Source: Candidatus Thorarchaeota archaeon SMTZ1-83
GTDB taxonomy: Archaea > Asgardarchaeota > Thorarchaeia > Thorarchaeales > Thorarchaeaceae
DNA: 8,658 nt
Assembly (NCBI GenBank): GCA_001563325.1
Contig: LRSK01000029.1
Location: 1 to 8,658, forward strand
Reading direction: 5' to 3'
In this document: piece after piece, positions 1 through 8,013 of the stretch
Layout of the letters: every line of letters begins with the position of its first letter
How positions within the stretch are numbered: position 1 is the stretch's first letter
Made by a program: the position numbers and the translations under genes
The notes under the pieces: generated by a model
Seen by the model: only the letters and a program-made list of their open reading frames with translations
Databases searched by the model: none
What the model was told of the DNA's origin: nothing

Positions 1-1626
1 GTCTGTTTCAATGGAAACCTGATCAAAGTTGGTGTTGTTCCATGTGTCGTTTGTCCATACACTCACCGTATGAAGACCGTCGGAAACAGTGCTTGTATCC
101 CATACATACTCGTACGGCTCCGAATCTAGGAGGGCTTTCTGTGAGCCATCAACGTAGACAATAACCATTGATATTCCCGAAATGTCCGCGGCCGTTGCGC
201 CGATGAGAATCATACCTCGGACAATTGCATTGTCTGGTGTAAGAAGTACGGACAGGGAAGGCGGAGTTGTATCAATTACATGGTACCTCCAGATTGCAGA
301 CCACTTAGAGTTGCCGAGAGTATCGTTTGCGTATATGCGCACGTTGACTGAGATACCGGGCTGAAGTTCTTCTGTTGATGCCTCATATCTGATTCCGTTG
401 GGAACCATAGTGACATTGGTCCATGTGGAACCGGTGGAGTAGCTTAGGACTATGGTGTCAATTCCTGCTGTGTCTAGAGCGGTGGCTTGAACTGCTATCG
501 TACAGGGCCCCTCTAGCGAAGTTTCGTTTAGTGGACTATTAACCACAATCACCGGTGGAGCATTGTCAACCGCGATATCAGAGGCTACATACTTTGTGTT
601 GCCAAACTCATCGGATGCCAGGACGAGAAGCGTATGGTTCCCATTCGAGAAAAGACGTGTATCCCAACTCCATTCGAATGGGCTAGTCGAATCCGAAAAC
701 TGTAGCATTCCATCGACGTAGAATTCGACAGCCCCAATGCCTGACGAATCAGTGGCTGACGCGGTGACCTCGACCACGTCAGCGACTATTAGACCGGAAG
801 GCACGGTACTCACGGAAAGTGTTGGTGCTGTTTGATCCAGTACTATGCCGGTCTGAGCGAATCCCTGATGGCCAAGGCTGTCGTAGGCGACTATCTGGAG
901 ATGATATTCGCCATCAGTCCAATCGGAGGTAATCCACAGCCACTCATAGGGATATGTACTATCAGTGAACTCAAGACTTCCCTCCACATAGAATTCGACT
1001 CCGGTGATGCTTGAAGCATCGCTAACATTCACAGCAACTCGGGTCTGGTCACTACCTATCACTAGACTATGGACTGCAATCGTAGGTGCAGTATTGTCTA
1101 TAATGATGCTATGGTAGGCGCTCTTCCAGTTTCCAGCGCTATCAGCCGCTCGGCAGGTGAGATTTCGCGTGCCGTCTGAGCCTTGAAGAGTGTTCCAGCT
1201 GAAACTGTAAGGCGCTGTCGAATCAGTTGCCAATAGGGCTCCATCAACATAGAACTCAACTCCCTCTATGCCAGATGCATCGTCGGCATCAGCGCTAACA
1301 GCTAAAGTTCCATTGTGAAGACTATTGTCAGATGGAGCTAGGATGTCGACAGTTGGCTTTGTGTTGTCGATGATGACCTCGATGTCATGATAGTTTGTAG
1401 TCCCATTATTCCCGTAGGCTGTTGCTTTCAGTTCGTGTACTCCATCTGCAATTCCCGTAGTGTCCCAAGACCAACTATACGGAGCTGCGTAATCACTGTA
1501 CTGCAAAGCATCATCAACGGAAAAGTCGACTCGTTGAATACCGGACTCATCTATTGCGGAAACCTGCACATCTACTATTTGATTCAAAAGCGCATCTTCC
1601 AAGGGGGACACAATATCCACGATTGG
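1..1626 (-). repeat. Six tandem Ig-like (Big_7-type) domain repeats within the secreted protein
   Basis: Residues 616-1157 consist of consecutive units of about 90 residues, starting at about 616, 706, 796, 883, 973 and 1071 (the last is cut by the window edge). The shared pattern is an opening PPxV/APT, then SGIxxVEFYVDG, a short insert with DSTxPYxWxWDT, DGxHxLxxxAxDxxGN, and a closing I/V-DNTxPT. This matches the bacterial Ig-like Big_7 family as I know it. Unit 5 (973-1070) is the outlier: it is about 98 residues and replaces the VEFYVDG strand with a different segment (IVLSYSTGSTW). The units have diverged in sequence, which argues against very recent duplication. Such arrays usually act as stalks or spacers for surface proteins. 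Confidence 0.85.
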
Positions 1627-3471
1627 CGGGATGACATTCACCCTAATCCAATCGAAAGTCCCACTTGCAAGACGGATGGCTGAAACATTCCACCGACACA
1701 ACGCACCTTCGTCTGGTGGATCAGTCCAAGAGCCGTTTATGAGCATCTTGATTGTGCCAGAACCTGAATACTGGTAGTACCATGCGTCGGTTTGAGGGAA
1801 GTGAGTTTCGAAGTAGGCATCTCCCACTACATGAAGAATGCCATCTGTTGCATTAGTGTAGTCAGAGGAGGTTGATATGCCGTAGACTCTTCCAGTGTCG
1901 AAACTCTGCACTTCCCATCCATCAAGCAAGATTGAGGTCGCGTTGCTGACTGCGCTACCTTGGTAATCAACGATGACCCTAACTTGGCCTCCGTAGCCAT
2001 TCCAATCATAGTACATTGATGGATCCAATGGCAAATCCAAGTCGACTCTATGCCATTGTCCATCACCTAACAACGTAGTGAACTCGGGTAGCGTCATGTT
2101 GCCGAGCTTTCCGAGTCCTGCATTGTTCTTCTCAATGGAGATATAGGCTCGAGCTGTGGGATGGTCTTCCCATCCAATGCCCTTCACCCAATAGGTGATT
2201 CGCGATGCTCCTGTCATATTGAAAGGTCCATATGGTCCAGTTCCAGGACCATCTGCAAAGAAATAGTCATGGTTGAGAGGTTGATACCAGAAGGAGTGTT
2301 CTCCGGCTTCGACACTGGTCAGATTGATCGCAGTGTCACCGATCTGCCACTCATCAGCATAAGAAATGGAGAGAGCCGGATCAGGAGATTCAGAATGGAA
2401 GTGACTGGTATACCAGTGGTCAAGATGGTCAGTCATTGAATCATTACCAAAATCACAATAGAACCACTCTGTACTTCCCCAAAGGGTGTTAGTATCCATC
2501 AAGTGAATCTCATTACATAGCTTTAGCGCCAGCTTGTAGCCAGAATGCTCTACTTCCCATCCTTCATCCGACTGGTCAGTAGTGACCCAGAATCCTATCG
2601 CATCAACATAAGGGCTGATTGCTCGAACTACAGTCTTCGTGTATGTTGAGGAATGGCATGTAGCCCATCCTCCGATATGCTCAGCGGCACTGATATAGAA
2701 GAACAGGGGAACATTCGGATAACCCGTCTTCAACTCAGCGGCTATGGTCTGCGTATAATCCAGTTCCTGTGCATAACAATCAAAGAAGATACCATCTGCT
2801 TTCACATGATAATCTGGACTTAGGACAAAGGTGTGCGGTGAGGGGAATTGAAAGACCTTGATTCCTGGAAATTCTTCATGTAACCAATCATGGAATAGAT
2901 TGAGATACCAAGCTACAAAGGGCCAAGGAAAGTCAGACTCACCCGGTTCTTCTTCACTGATGACTATTCCCCAAACGTATTCCGGAGCGATGTTGTTCAG
3001 CATGGCACGAGTACGATACTTGACGGTTTCTGTGGCGTTCATACCATAGAGAACGTCTTCCTTGTGCATATCTTCCCAGCCGTTGATATTGCCAATAAAG
3101 GGCCAGACATCCCACCATCCCATTTGTAGAATGACTTTCACTCCGTGATCAGCAAGGTACCGCACGTTGTCTTTTACATCATTTCCATCATTGTAATATG
3201 GATGAGACACGTGAATATAGTCAGCGTATCCGACAATATTGCGGACGGTTTCATTGTCAGCCATTCCGTAAAACACAGTTTCCTGACCACTGAGGATAGA
3301 CGGTGTCACACCACCAGCAATTGACGAGTCCGATTCTGGAGAAGGATCCTCATGATTCTGCAAAAGCGCCTCATACGATGAGTTCGCCGATGTGTGGTGG
3401 CTAGTAGCAACAAAGAGAGGAAGGGAGAGTACTGTGACAATGACAACTGACAGGAGAATATATCGTTTCAA
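1..3471 (-). CDS. Secreted glycosidase-like multidomain protein with Ig-like repeat array (C-terminus beyond window)
   Basis: An uninterrupted frame of 1157 codons runs from a TTG at 3471 to the left edge, so the C-terminus is missing. TTG is the first possible start after an in-frame TAG and has an AAGGAGG site 8 nt upstream. Residues 1-29 look like a signal peptide (LKRY, then a hydrophobic stretch ending near HTSA). Residues about 58-315 alternate beta strands and helices like a TIM barrel (VKVILQMGWWD, VWGIVISEEEPG, ADGIFFDCYAQE, IGFWVTTD). Acidic residues at strand ends (E173-E175, D231, E264) are candidate catalytic positions. Residues about 320-535 are beta-rich and resemble a carbohydrate-binding jelly roll (ITYWVKG, WHRVDLDLPL, ILLDGWEV). 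A smaller beta region follows to about 615, then at least six Ig-like domains. The architecture suggests an extracellular glycan-active or glycan-binding protein. I cannot assign a glycoside hydrolase family, and a catalytically dead binding protein is equally possible. That the frame is a gene is near certain; its function is tentative. Confidence 0.9.
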   Translation of the reverse strand, partial: MKRYILLSVVIVTVLSLPLFVATSHHTSANSSYEALLQNHEDPSPESDSSIAGGVTPSILSGQETVFYGMADNETVRNIVGYADYIHVSHPYYNDGNDVKDNVRYLADHGVKVILQMGWWDVWPFIGNINGWEDMHKEDVLYGMNATETVKYRTRAMLNNIAPEYVWGIVISEEEPGESDFPWPFVAWYLNLFHDWLHEEFPGIKVFQFPSPHTFVLSPDYHVKADGIFFDCYAQELDYTQTIAAELKTGYPNVPLFFYISAAEHIGGWATCHSSTYTKTVVRAISPYVDAIGFWVTTDQSDEGWEVEHSGYKLALKLCNEIHLMDTNTLWGSTEWFYCDFGNDSMTDHLDHWYTSHFHSESPDPALSISYADEWQIGDTAINLTSVEAGEHSFWYQPLNHDYFFADGPGTGPYGPFNMTGASRITYWVKGIGWEDHPTARAYISIEKNNAGLGKLGNMTLPEFTTLLGDGQWHRVDLDLPLDPSMYYDWNGYGGQVRVIVDYQGSAVSNATSILLDGWEVQSFDTGRVYGISTSSDYTNATDGILHVVGDAYFETHFPQTDAWYYQYSGSGTIKMLINGSWTDPPDEGALCRWNVSAIRLASGTFDWIRVNVIPPIVDIVSPLEDALLNQIVDVQVSAIDESGIQRVDFSVDDALQYSDYAAPYSWSWDTTGIADGVHELKATAYGNNGTTNYHDIEVIIDNTKPTVDILAPSDNSLHNGTLAVSADADDASGIEGVEFYVDGALLATDSTAPYSFSWNTLQGSDGTRNLTCRAADSAGNWKSAYHSIIIDNTAPTIAVHSLVIGSDQTRVAVNVSDASSITGVEFYVEGSLEFTDSTYPYEWLWITSDWTDGEYHLQIVAYDSLGHQGFAQTGIVLDQTAPTLSVSTVPSGLIVADVVEVTASATDSSGIGAVEFYVDGMLQFSDSTSPFEWSWDTRLFSNGNHTLLVLASDEFGNTKYVASDIAVDNAPPVIVVNSPLNETSLEGPCTIAVQATALDTAGIDTIVLSYSTGSTWTNVTMVPNGIRYEASTEELQPGISVNVRIYANDTLGNSKWSAIWRYHVIDTTPPSLSVLLTPDNAIVRGMILIGATAADISGISMVIVYVDGSQKALLDSEPYEYVWDTSTVSDGLHTVSVWTNDTWNNTNFDQVSIETD

Positions 3472-5849
3472 CTTGTGAACCTCCTTGGCTTGAAACTAAC
3501 AAAGGTAGAAAGAACAGAATGGGTCTTGCCCACGTGGATGAATGGCTGTTTCCTTGCCCTTACGTTGCGAGAGCGGTGCTCAAGAACTATTACTACGAAG
3601 ATTCCGGACATAAGCAACAGACAGCTTCGGAACGATGGTTCCACCAGAACACGCCGACATACGTCCATTACAGAATCTTCAGAAAACTGATCCCTAAGAC
3701 TTGGACCAACGCTCGTTGACTGCGTACCTGCATCATTCAAGAATGCTGAGGACTCGGACAAATCAAGGATAATGGCAAGTGGTGGAGATGCATGGATGTC
3801 GAATTGTAGACTGTTGTTGCTTCCTTCTGCCGTAGCTCTGCAAGTGAAAACCTCGGTGAGCGAAGAAGATGATGTGAATGTGAGATTGAAGGAACACTTG
3901 CCACTACTATCTGTGTAGACTTGATGTATCAGTGTTTGATCGGACCTGAAGATCTCCACGAGTGCATCCGAGATTGGCGTGCCCAGGTGATTGACGACGA
4001 GTGTTTCAAGTTCCCTGACAACTCGTGACTCATGGCGAATCCAGTACCAGCTAGGACCACTGAGGTTTGACCTAATGAGAATCTGTGATGTGCCTTCAGT
4101 CTGTAAACGATCAAGACTGGAGTTCGTCAATTCCACTAGGCCATTTCCGTGAGTCTGCAGAATGGTCAGAACACCATTCTCGACAATCACATCTGCATTC
4201 TCTCCAACACTGAGATCACCCACAGTGACGTTCACAAACGTGGCCCTGGATGAACCATAGCAGGGCACCCATGCAAGCGCACAGTTACTTATGTTGCATT
4301 CAACATCCTGATGGACGTGTACATTCCAAAGCGTGATTTCTGATTGGTCGACGGTGAGATTCCATTGGAAAGTCTTGATTGAGCCGGATTCATTGGATTG
4401 CCAGTGGTCTATTTGACCTACCGGTAGTGAGTCTAGGGCTTGCAACTGTCCATCTTCATCATTTATCATGATTCCGGCTTCTGACTTATCAAGGATTATC
4501 TGCGCCTGCCCCCAGGGAGCCAACGCATCTATCGTACAATTGTGGAATCTGCCTCTACTCGAAGAATAGAGGTTGAGCGAGTATATTTCGCAGTGAGAGG
4601 CAGTCAGGTTCACATCTCCCATATTGCCATATCTCTTGATGGTTGAGTTGGCCAAGGTCACATTGGTTGCGCCACTTACCCGAAGATCAGTGAAATTCGA
4701 GCGGAAGACTTCAAGTCTATTGGTTTCGTAACACCAGTTGTGTAGGTAGCCAGCTTCAGAATCACTCAAGTACGTTCTAGTGTTTGTGCCGAGTTCAATA
4801 TAATCAAACTGCGCCCAAGAGATATTCGATTTGGCGTCATGATAGGCGTAGTATTCTGTTATCTCGCAGGGACTTGCCTGAGTGCCCTGAATCTGGGCCG
4901 TTGCTGACCACTCTATGTAGATTAGATTGCTCGAGCTCATACTGAAGTTCAGCACACTGTTGTCCCGAGCAGTCAAGGTACTGACTATACAATTGTCCAT
5001 GTTGACGTTTGCGTATCCTTGTAGTGATGCCGCGTTTATTGTGAGGTTGGTCAGAAGTAATGGCAATCTTCCATTTGCCTCAAAGTGGTCCAGATTCGAT
5101 TTCACTATAGTGGCTGTCACGAAATCCGAGTACCGAAAATCACCAATAGTACACCCACTAACATGTACATCTGCAGACTTCCAACATCGAATGCTTCCAA
5201 GAACAGAAGCGGTGAAGTTTGCCTGCTGATGGCCATCACAGACAGTGAAGCTAATTGATGAAGAGTCAACCACAACTCTGGCATCCTCTTCGTACTCCAT
5301 AACAGCTACACTGCAGTTTCTGACAATCAGGTCAGAAGCGTCCCTGGCTCTAATCTCCTCCAGATGGCAGTTCTCAAGGTCAATCTCGCTTGATTCCGTG
5401 GCGAGTAGGCTATTGAAGCGAGTAGAGTTTCCACTGAGTTTCGCTTCGCCCGAGAGTTCTATGTGACTACGGCGTGCCATGGTGTTTGTCGCATTGATCT
5501 TTGCGGATTCTTGGGCGAAGATCTTGAAGGCATGCTTTGACTCCAGAGACCCCTTATCTGTTACAAGCTGGCAAGAGTCTTCAATTTTGACATAGAACTG
5601 ACAATATGTCACTTGTTCGAGTTCTAGAGTGGCATTTCGCAAGAACAACCTGCTATTTCCACAAAGGATGATGTTCCCTGCATGGATGCGGGTTGTATCC
5701 TCGATTACTACCGTCTCGTCCAGAATGACCCAAGTGCTGTTCGCTGAAACGAACGGAATGAAAGCAACGGAAGTCCAGTAGAAGAGTATGAGGAACGAAA
5801 TAGCCATCCCAAAAGACACCCGTTTCGACCTAGCGGGACTCTCCCTCAT
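3468..5849 (-). CDS. Membrane-anchored extracellular beta-solenoid (parallel beta-helix) protein
   Basis: This is a 793-residue protein not recognised as a named family. I chose the ATG at 5849 (MRESPARSKR) because GAGGAG lies 9 nt upstream and a normal signal sequence follows. Residues about 11-36 are hydrophobic and end in FVSA, a plausible signal peptidase site. Residues about 120-590 are a beta-solenoid. Each coil carries a small polar or Cys residue after Asn/Asp/Gly and then alternating hydrophobics (ENCHLEEI, RNCSVAVM, SGCTIGDF, DNCIVSTL, HNCTIDAL), repeating about every 18 residues. Residues about 607-686 resemble a carboxypeptidase-regulatory-like Ig fold (LGTPISDALVEIF, then DSSGKCSFNLTF). 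A transmembrane segment at about 743-757 (SGIFVVIVL) is followed by a basic tail (HRSRNVRARK), which puts the solenoid outside the cell. There are many N-x-S/T sequons. The TGA stop overlaps the next gene's TTG, so the two are probably co-translated. A pectate-lyase-like enzyme or an adhesin are both possible; no catalytic motif is evident. Confidence 0.85.
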   Translation of the reverse strand: MRESPARSKRVSFGMAISFLILFYWTSVAFIPFVSANSTWVILDETVVIEDTTRIHAGNIILCGNSRLFLRNATLELEQVTYCQFYVKIEDSCQLVTDKGSLESKHAFKIFAQESAKINATNTMARRSHIELSGEAKLSGNSTRFNSLLATESSEIDLENCHLEEIRARDASDLIVRNCSVAVMEYEEDARVVVDSSSISFTVCDGHQQANFTASVLGSIRCWKSADVHVSGCTIGDFRYSDFVTATIVKSNLDHFEANGRLPLLLTNLTINAASLQGYANVNMDNCIVSTLTARDNSVLNFSMSSSNLIYIEWSATAQIQGTQASPCEITEYYAYHDAKSNISWAQFDYIELGTNTRTYLSDSEAGYLHNWCYETNRLEVFRSNFTDLRVSGATNVTLANSTIKRYGNMGDVNLTASHCEIYSLNLYSSSRGRFHNCTIDALAPWGQAQIILDKSEAGIMINDEDGQLQALDSLPVGQIDHWQSNESGSIKTFQWNLTVDQSEITLWNVHVHQDVECNISNCALAWVPCYGSSRATFVNVTVGDLSVGENADVIVENGVLTILQTHGNGLVELTNSSLDRLQTEGTSQILIRSNLSGPSWYWIRHESRVVRELETLVVNHLGTPISDALVEIFRSDQTLIHQVYTDSSGKCSFNLTFTSSSSLTEVFTCRATAEGSNNSLQFDIHASPPLAIILDLSESSAFLNDAGTQSTSVGPSLRDQFSEDSVMDVCRRVLVEPSFRSCLLLMSGIFVVIVLEHRSRNVRARKQPFIHVGKTHSVLSTFVSFKPRRFTS
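3480..3486 (-). promoter_or_regulatory. Ribosome binding site for the TTG-initiated secreted protein gene
   Basis: AAGGAGG on the minus strand lies inside the last codons of the upstream beta-solenoid gene, with 8 nt between it and the TTG at 3471. It decides the start: no ATG or GTG lies between the in-frame TAG stop upstream and this TTG, and the hydrophobic signal peptide follows immediately. Confidence 0.85.
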
Positions 5850-5858
5850 ATTGAATCG

Positions 5859-5864
5859 CTCCTC
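5859..5864 (-). promoter_or_regulatory. Ribosome binding site deciding the start of the beta-solenoid gene
   Basis: GAGGAG on the minus strand, within a purine-rich GAGAGAGGAG run, sits 9 nt before the ATG at 5849. The in-frame upstream starts at 5876 and 5951 have no comparable site and would put 9 or 34 extra residues before the signal peptide. Confidence 0.7.
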
Positions 5865-5942
5865 TCTCTTCTCCATGCCTGCAATCCGTAAAGAGAACAA
5901 AGTACTCAAAGAAAGCGCTAGCCCGAAGGGACTGTTAGACCA

Positions 5943-5953
5943 AGATATCAAAG
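5943..5953 (-). promoter_or_regulatory. Possible TATA element of the surface-protein operon
   Basis: The minus-strand sequence CTTTGATATCT is preceded by the purine-rich GAAGAAGA, a layout like an archaeal BRE followed by a TATA box. It lies about 95 nt before the ATG at 5849, which would give a leader of roughly 70 nt. The match to the TATA consensus is only moderate, and the element overlaps the direct-repeat cluster described separately. Confidence 0.25.
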
Positions 5954-6022
5954 TCTTCTTCAGATATCTAATGTGCGAAACCCATAGGTTCCGTATGCGG
6001 GACTTAAGTCTTTCCAGATATC
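5943..6022. repeat. Intergenic direct repeats (AAGTCTT..CAGATATC) upstream of the surface operon
   Basis: AAGTCTTCTTCAGATATC at 5951-5968 recurs as AAGTCTTTCCAGATATC at 6006-6022, differing by one base of spacing and one substitution. A third copy of the core AGATATC is at 5943-5949. GATATC is itself palindromic. The cluster lies between the end of nrdD and the beta-solenoid gene and overlaps the possible TATA element, so it may be a set of operator sites. No regulator is identified. Confidence 0.5.
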
Positions 6023-6043
6023 GCCTAGGGGCTCAGAAGTCCC
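5999..6043. repeat. Palindrome and inverted repeat downstream of nrdD
   Basis: GACTTAAGTC at 6001-6010 is a perfect 10-bp palindrome. Overlapping it, GGGACTT at 5999-6005 is complementary to AAGTCCC at 6037-6043, a 7-bp stem with a 31-base loop that itself contains the palindrome CCTAGG. The structure starts about 33 bases past the nrdD stop. No U-rich tract follows on the minus strand, so a classical terminator is not supported. A transcript 3' structure or an operator are both possible. Confidence 0.35.
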
Positions 6044-6075
6044 AAGTGTAGAAAGTCTGCTTTGGATGACTTCGG

Positions 6076-8013
6076 CTAAAGTCTGTATCTGTGTCTGTCC
6101 AGAAACTCCTGCCTCTTCGCATTGTTCCAGGACGAGTTGACTCCCTGTAGATACCCGGTAATTCGAGAGTAGATCTCGACGCCAACGTAGCCACATCTTG
6201 GGCACGGAATCTTCGAAAGCTCGTCAATGGAATCGAACTTCGTAATCCTCCAGTCTATTCCAGCTATGTGGTTGCAGACAGGGCAAAGAATGGTGTCTTT
6301 GGTGTATGCGAAGTATGAATTGAGAGTTGACGTGGCAATCTTCTTTGTGAGCTCCCACAAAGCATCGGGCTCAGGATTGGCTTCACCGAGATAGATGTGT
6401 GTCAGAGCTCCTCCGTCCATATACGGGTGAAACATCCCTTCTTTCTTGATTCGCTCACTCAGAGGTAGGTCCGCCCCTACGTACAGAGTCGTACTGTTCG
6501 TATAGTAGACGTTTGGATGGTTGCCTTTCAGATACTTGCGGATTCCCGGATAAGCCTTGTAGTCTTTCTTCGCCAATCTTCCGGCGGCGCTTTCAGCTGG
6601 CGTCCTTGTCACTCCGAATTGCATGCCGGTTTCCTTCTCGAACTCCACCGACTTCTTCTTCAGGTGCTTTAACACCTTGATGCCGAACTTTGTGCCCTCA
6701 CGTTCATGGAGTGGGTGACCTGTGACTTGTTCCGTCATTTCGTTGAAGCCCACAGTTCCAAGCAAGTATTGCCTTTTGTCCATGTCAATCAGTGAATCAC
6801 CATTAGGCTTGGGTTGCGTGTAGAATGGCACACTCCCGCTCGCAATCAACCGTTCCATTGTGGCCTTCTTCTCCAGAACGACCTCCTTGGACAGGTCAAT
6901 GTACTCGTCGAGTTTTGCGAAGAAGTGGTCCTCGTCGCTGCGTCCCACCCAGGCGGCCCGACCGAAGTTGGGAGTGACCATCTGGGATGCCCCAAACACC
7001 ATGTTCCCACTCAAGAACTCCTCTAGTTCCTCGTCGCTGCTAGCGGTCCACAAGTGCGAGCAACAGCTGCTGCACCCTGCCTCAATCTCGGACCTCCAGT
7101 TGAGGTAGTTCTCAAAGTAGGGTGAACCGAACTTGGCCGTGAGCTCGGCGACCAGCCTCCATGACTCGTCGTACTCTGGTTTCATGAACTCCTCACGAAG
7201 GACAACGTTCGGCTTGGGAAAGTTGAATCCCTTGCCCTTGATGTCGCCCCTTATCATGACCTCCATGAAGGCGTTGAAGAACTTCTGTGCCTCTTCCTCG
7301 AAGTCGCCGTAGACTGACCCATCGGTCCTGCCGCCGGGGAGTGTGGCCGTCACATCCCTCATAATCTTCGGAATGCCGGGCGTGAGGTCGACGCTTGAGA
7401 ATATGACCTGGCCGCCCCGTGCGACGTACTGTTGAGTCAACGTGAATATTAGCTGCTGAGCGGCTTGCTTGATCTTCCTGTAGGACTTCCCCACCAAGAA
7501 GGGGGCTATGAAAGTGTTGTAGAAGAAGAATCCTTGTCCACCGGCGAAGGAGCTCTGGGCCGCTGCTAGCCAGATTGCTGAGTGATTGACTGCAACGTTA
7601 AGGTGTTGGGCAGGTCCAGCTGAGGACGAGTGCATGCCGCCGAGTCCATCAGGGGCGATGCCGAGAGCAAGCACCTGACGGAGGTCCCAGGTTGCACAGT
7701 AGTCACGGGTTGAGAAATACTCCCTGTCTTTGATGTAGATGTCACCGCGCATGTGAGCGTCAGCGAGGTGAGTAGGAATCGTAAGGTACGTGTGCTGCTC
7801 CATCACTTGGTCGTGAACGAGCTTGGCGATGGTCTCGGGGTTACGCATGAGGTTTGCGTTGTTTGTGTGATGACCGGGATCGTGAATAAGCTGATTCAGG
7901 TCGTACATAGGCACACCGACACGGGTGTAGAGGATGCGCTCCTTCTCGAAGCCCAGTTCTGCGAGAACACTGTTGCACATCTCACGACTGTGAGAGCAGA
8001 GCCTCATTGACAA
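6076..8013 (-). CDS. nrdD: Anaerobic (class III) ribonucleoside-triphosphate reductase, catalytic part; 5' end frameshifted
   Basis: NrdD reduces ribonucleoside triphosphates to dNTPs in the cytoplasm by glycyl/thiyl radical chemistry under anoxia. Numbered from the TTG at 8013 (645 residues), the visible hallmarks are C106 in TRDYCATWDL (likely thiyl cysteine), SFAGGQGFF at 155-163, ARGGQVIFSS at 198-207, GCSSCC at 313-318 (C314, C317, C318), TPNFGRAAW (N349), a zinc site CPVC/CPRC (C577, C580, C604, C607), and SRITGYL with the likely radical glycine G620, followed by WNNAKRQEF. The N-terminal 35 residues (REMCNSVLAELG, then YTRVGVP) correspond to the last two helices of an ATP-cone, so this frame starts mid-domain. 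Neither the TTG at 8013 nor the ATG at 8007 has a Shine-Dalgarno site, and a TAG closes the frame at 8034-8032. The real gene start is the ATG at 8140 in the other frame. The redoxin gene just upstream is the likely reductant. Its activase, NrdG, must be encoded elsewhere. Confidence 0.95.
   Translation of the reverse strand: MSMRLCSHSREMCNSVLAELGFEKERILYTRVGVPMYDLNQLIHDPGHHTNNANLMRNPETIAKLVHDQVMEQHTYLTIPTHLADAHMRGDIYIKDREYFSTRDYCATWDLRQVLALGIAPDGLGGMHSSSAGPAQHLNVAVNHSAIWLAAAQSSFAGGQGFFFYNTFIAPFLVGKSYRKIKQAAQQLIFTLTQQYVARGGQVIFSSVDLTPGIPKIMRDVTATLPGGRTDGSVYGDFEEEAQKFFNAFMEVMIRGDIKGKGFNFPKPNVVLREEFMKPEYDESWRLVAELTAKFGSPYFENYLNWRSEIEAGCSSCCSHLWTASSDEELEEFLSGNMVFGASQMVTPNFGRAAWVGRSDEDHFFAKLDEYIDLSKEVVLEKKATMERLIASGSVPFYTQPKPNGDSLIDMDKRQYLLGTVGFNEMTEQVTGHPLHEREGTKFGIKVLKHLKKKSVEFEKETGMQFGVTRTPAESAAGRLAKKDYKAYPGIRKYLKGNHPNVYYTNSTTLYVGADLPLSERIKKEGMFHPYMDGGALTHIYLGEANPEPDALWELTKKIATSTLNSYFAYTKDTILCPVCNHIAGIDWRITKFDSIDELSKIPCPRCGYVGVEIYSRITGYLQGVNSSWNNAKRQEFLDRHRYRL

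Noticed and set aside
1..3400. Short plus-strand frames (for example 1387-1683, 2161-2439, 2858-3049)
   Set aside because: They lie opposite the continuous 1157-codon minus-strand frame, which has a signal peptide and repeat domains. The plus-strand products have no recognisable features and no ribosome sites.
5850..5951. Longer start of the beta-solenoid gene at 5951 or 5876
   Set aside because: Neither has a Shine-Dalgarno site, whereas the ATG at 5849 has GAGGAG 9 nt upstream and leads directly into a normal signal sequence.
5960..6227. Two overlapping minus-strand frames across the nrdD 3' end
   Set aside because: They are alternative frames of the conserved C-terminal part of NrdD (zinc site and glycyl-radical motif) and its downstream spacer, with no features of their own.
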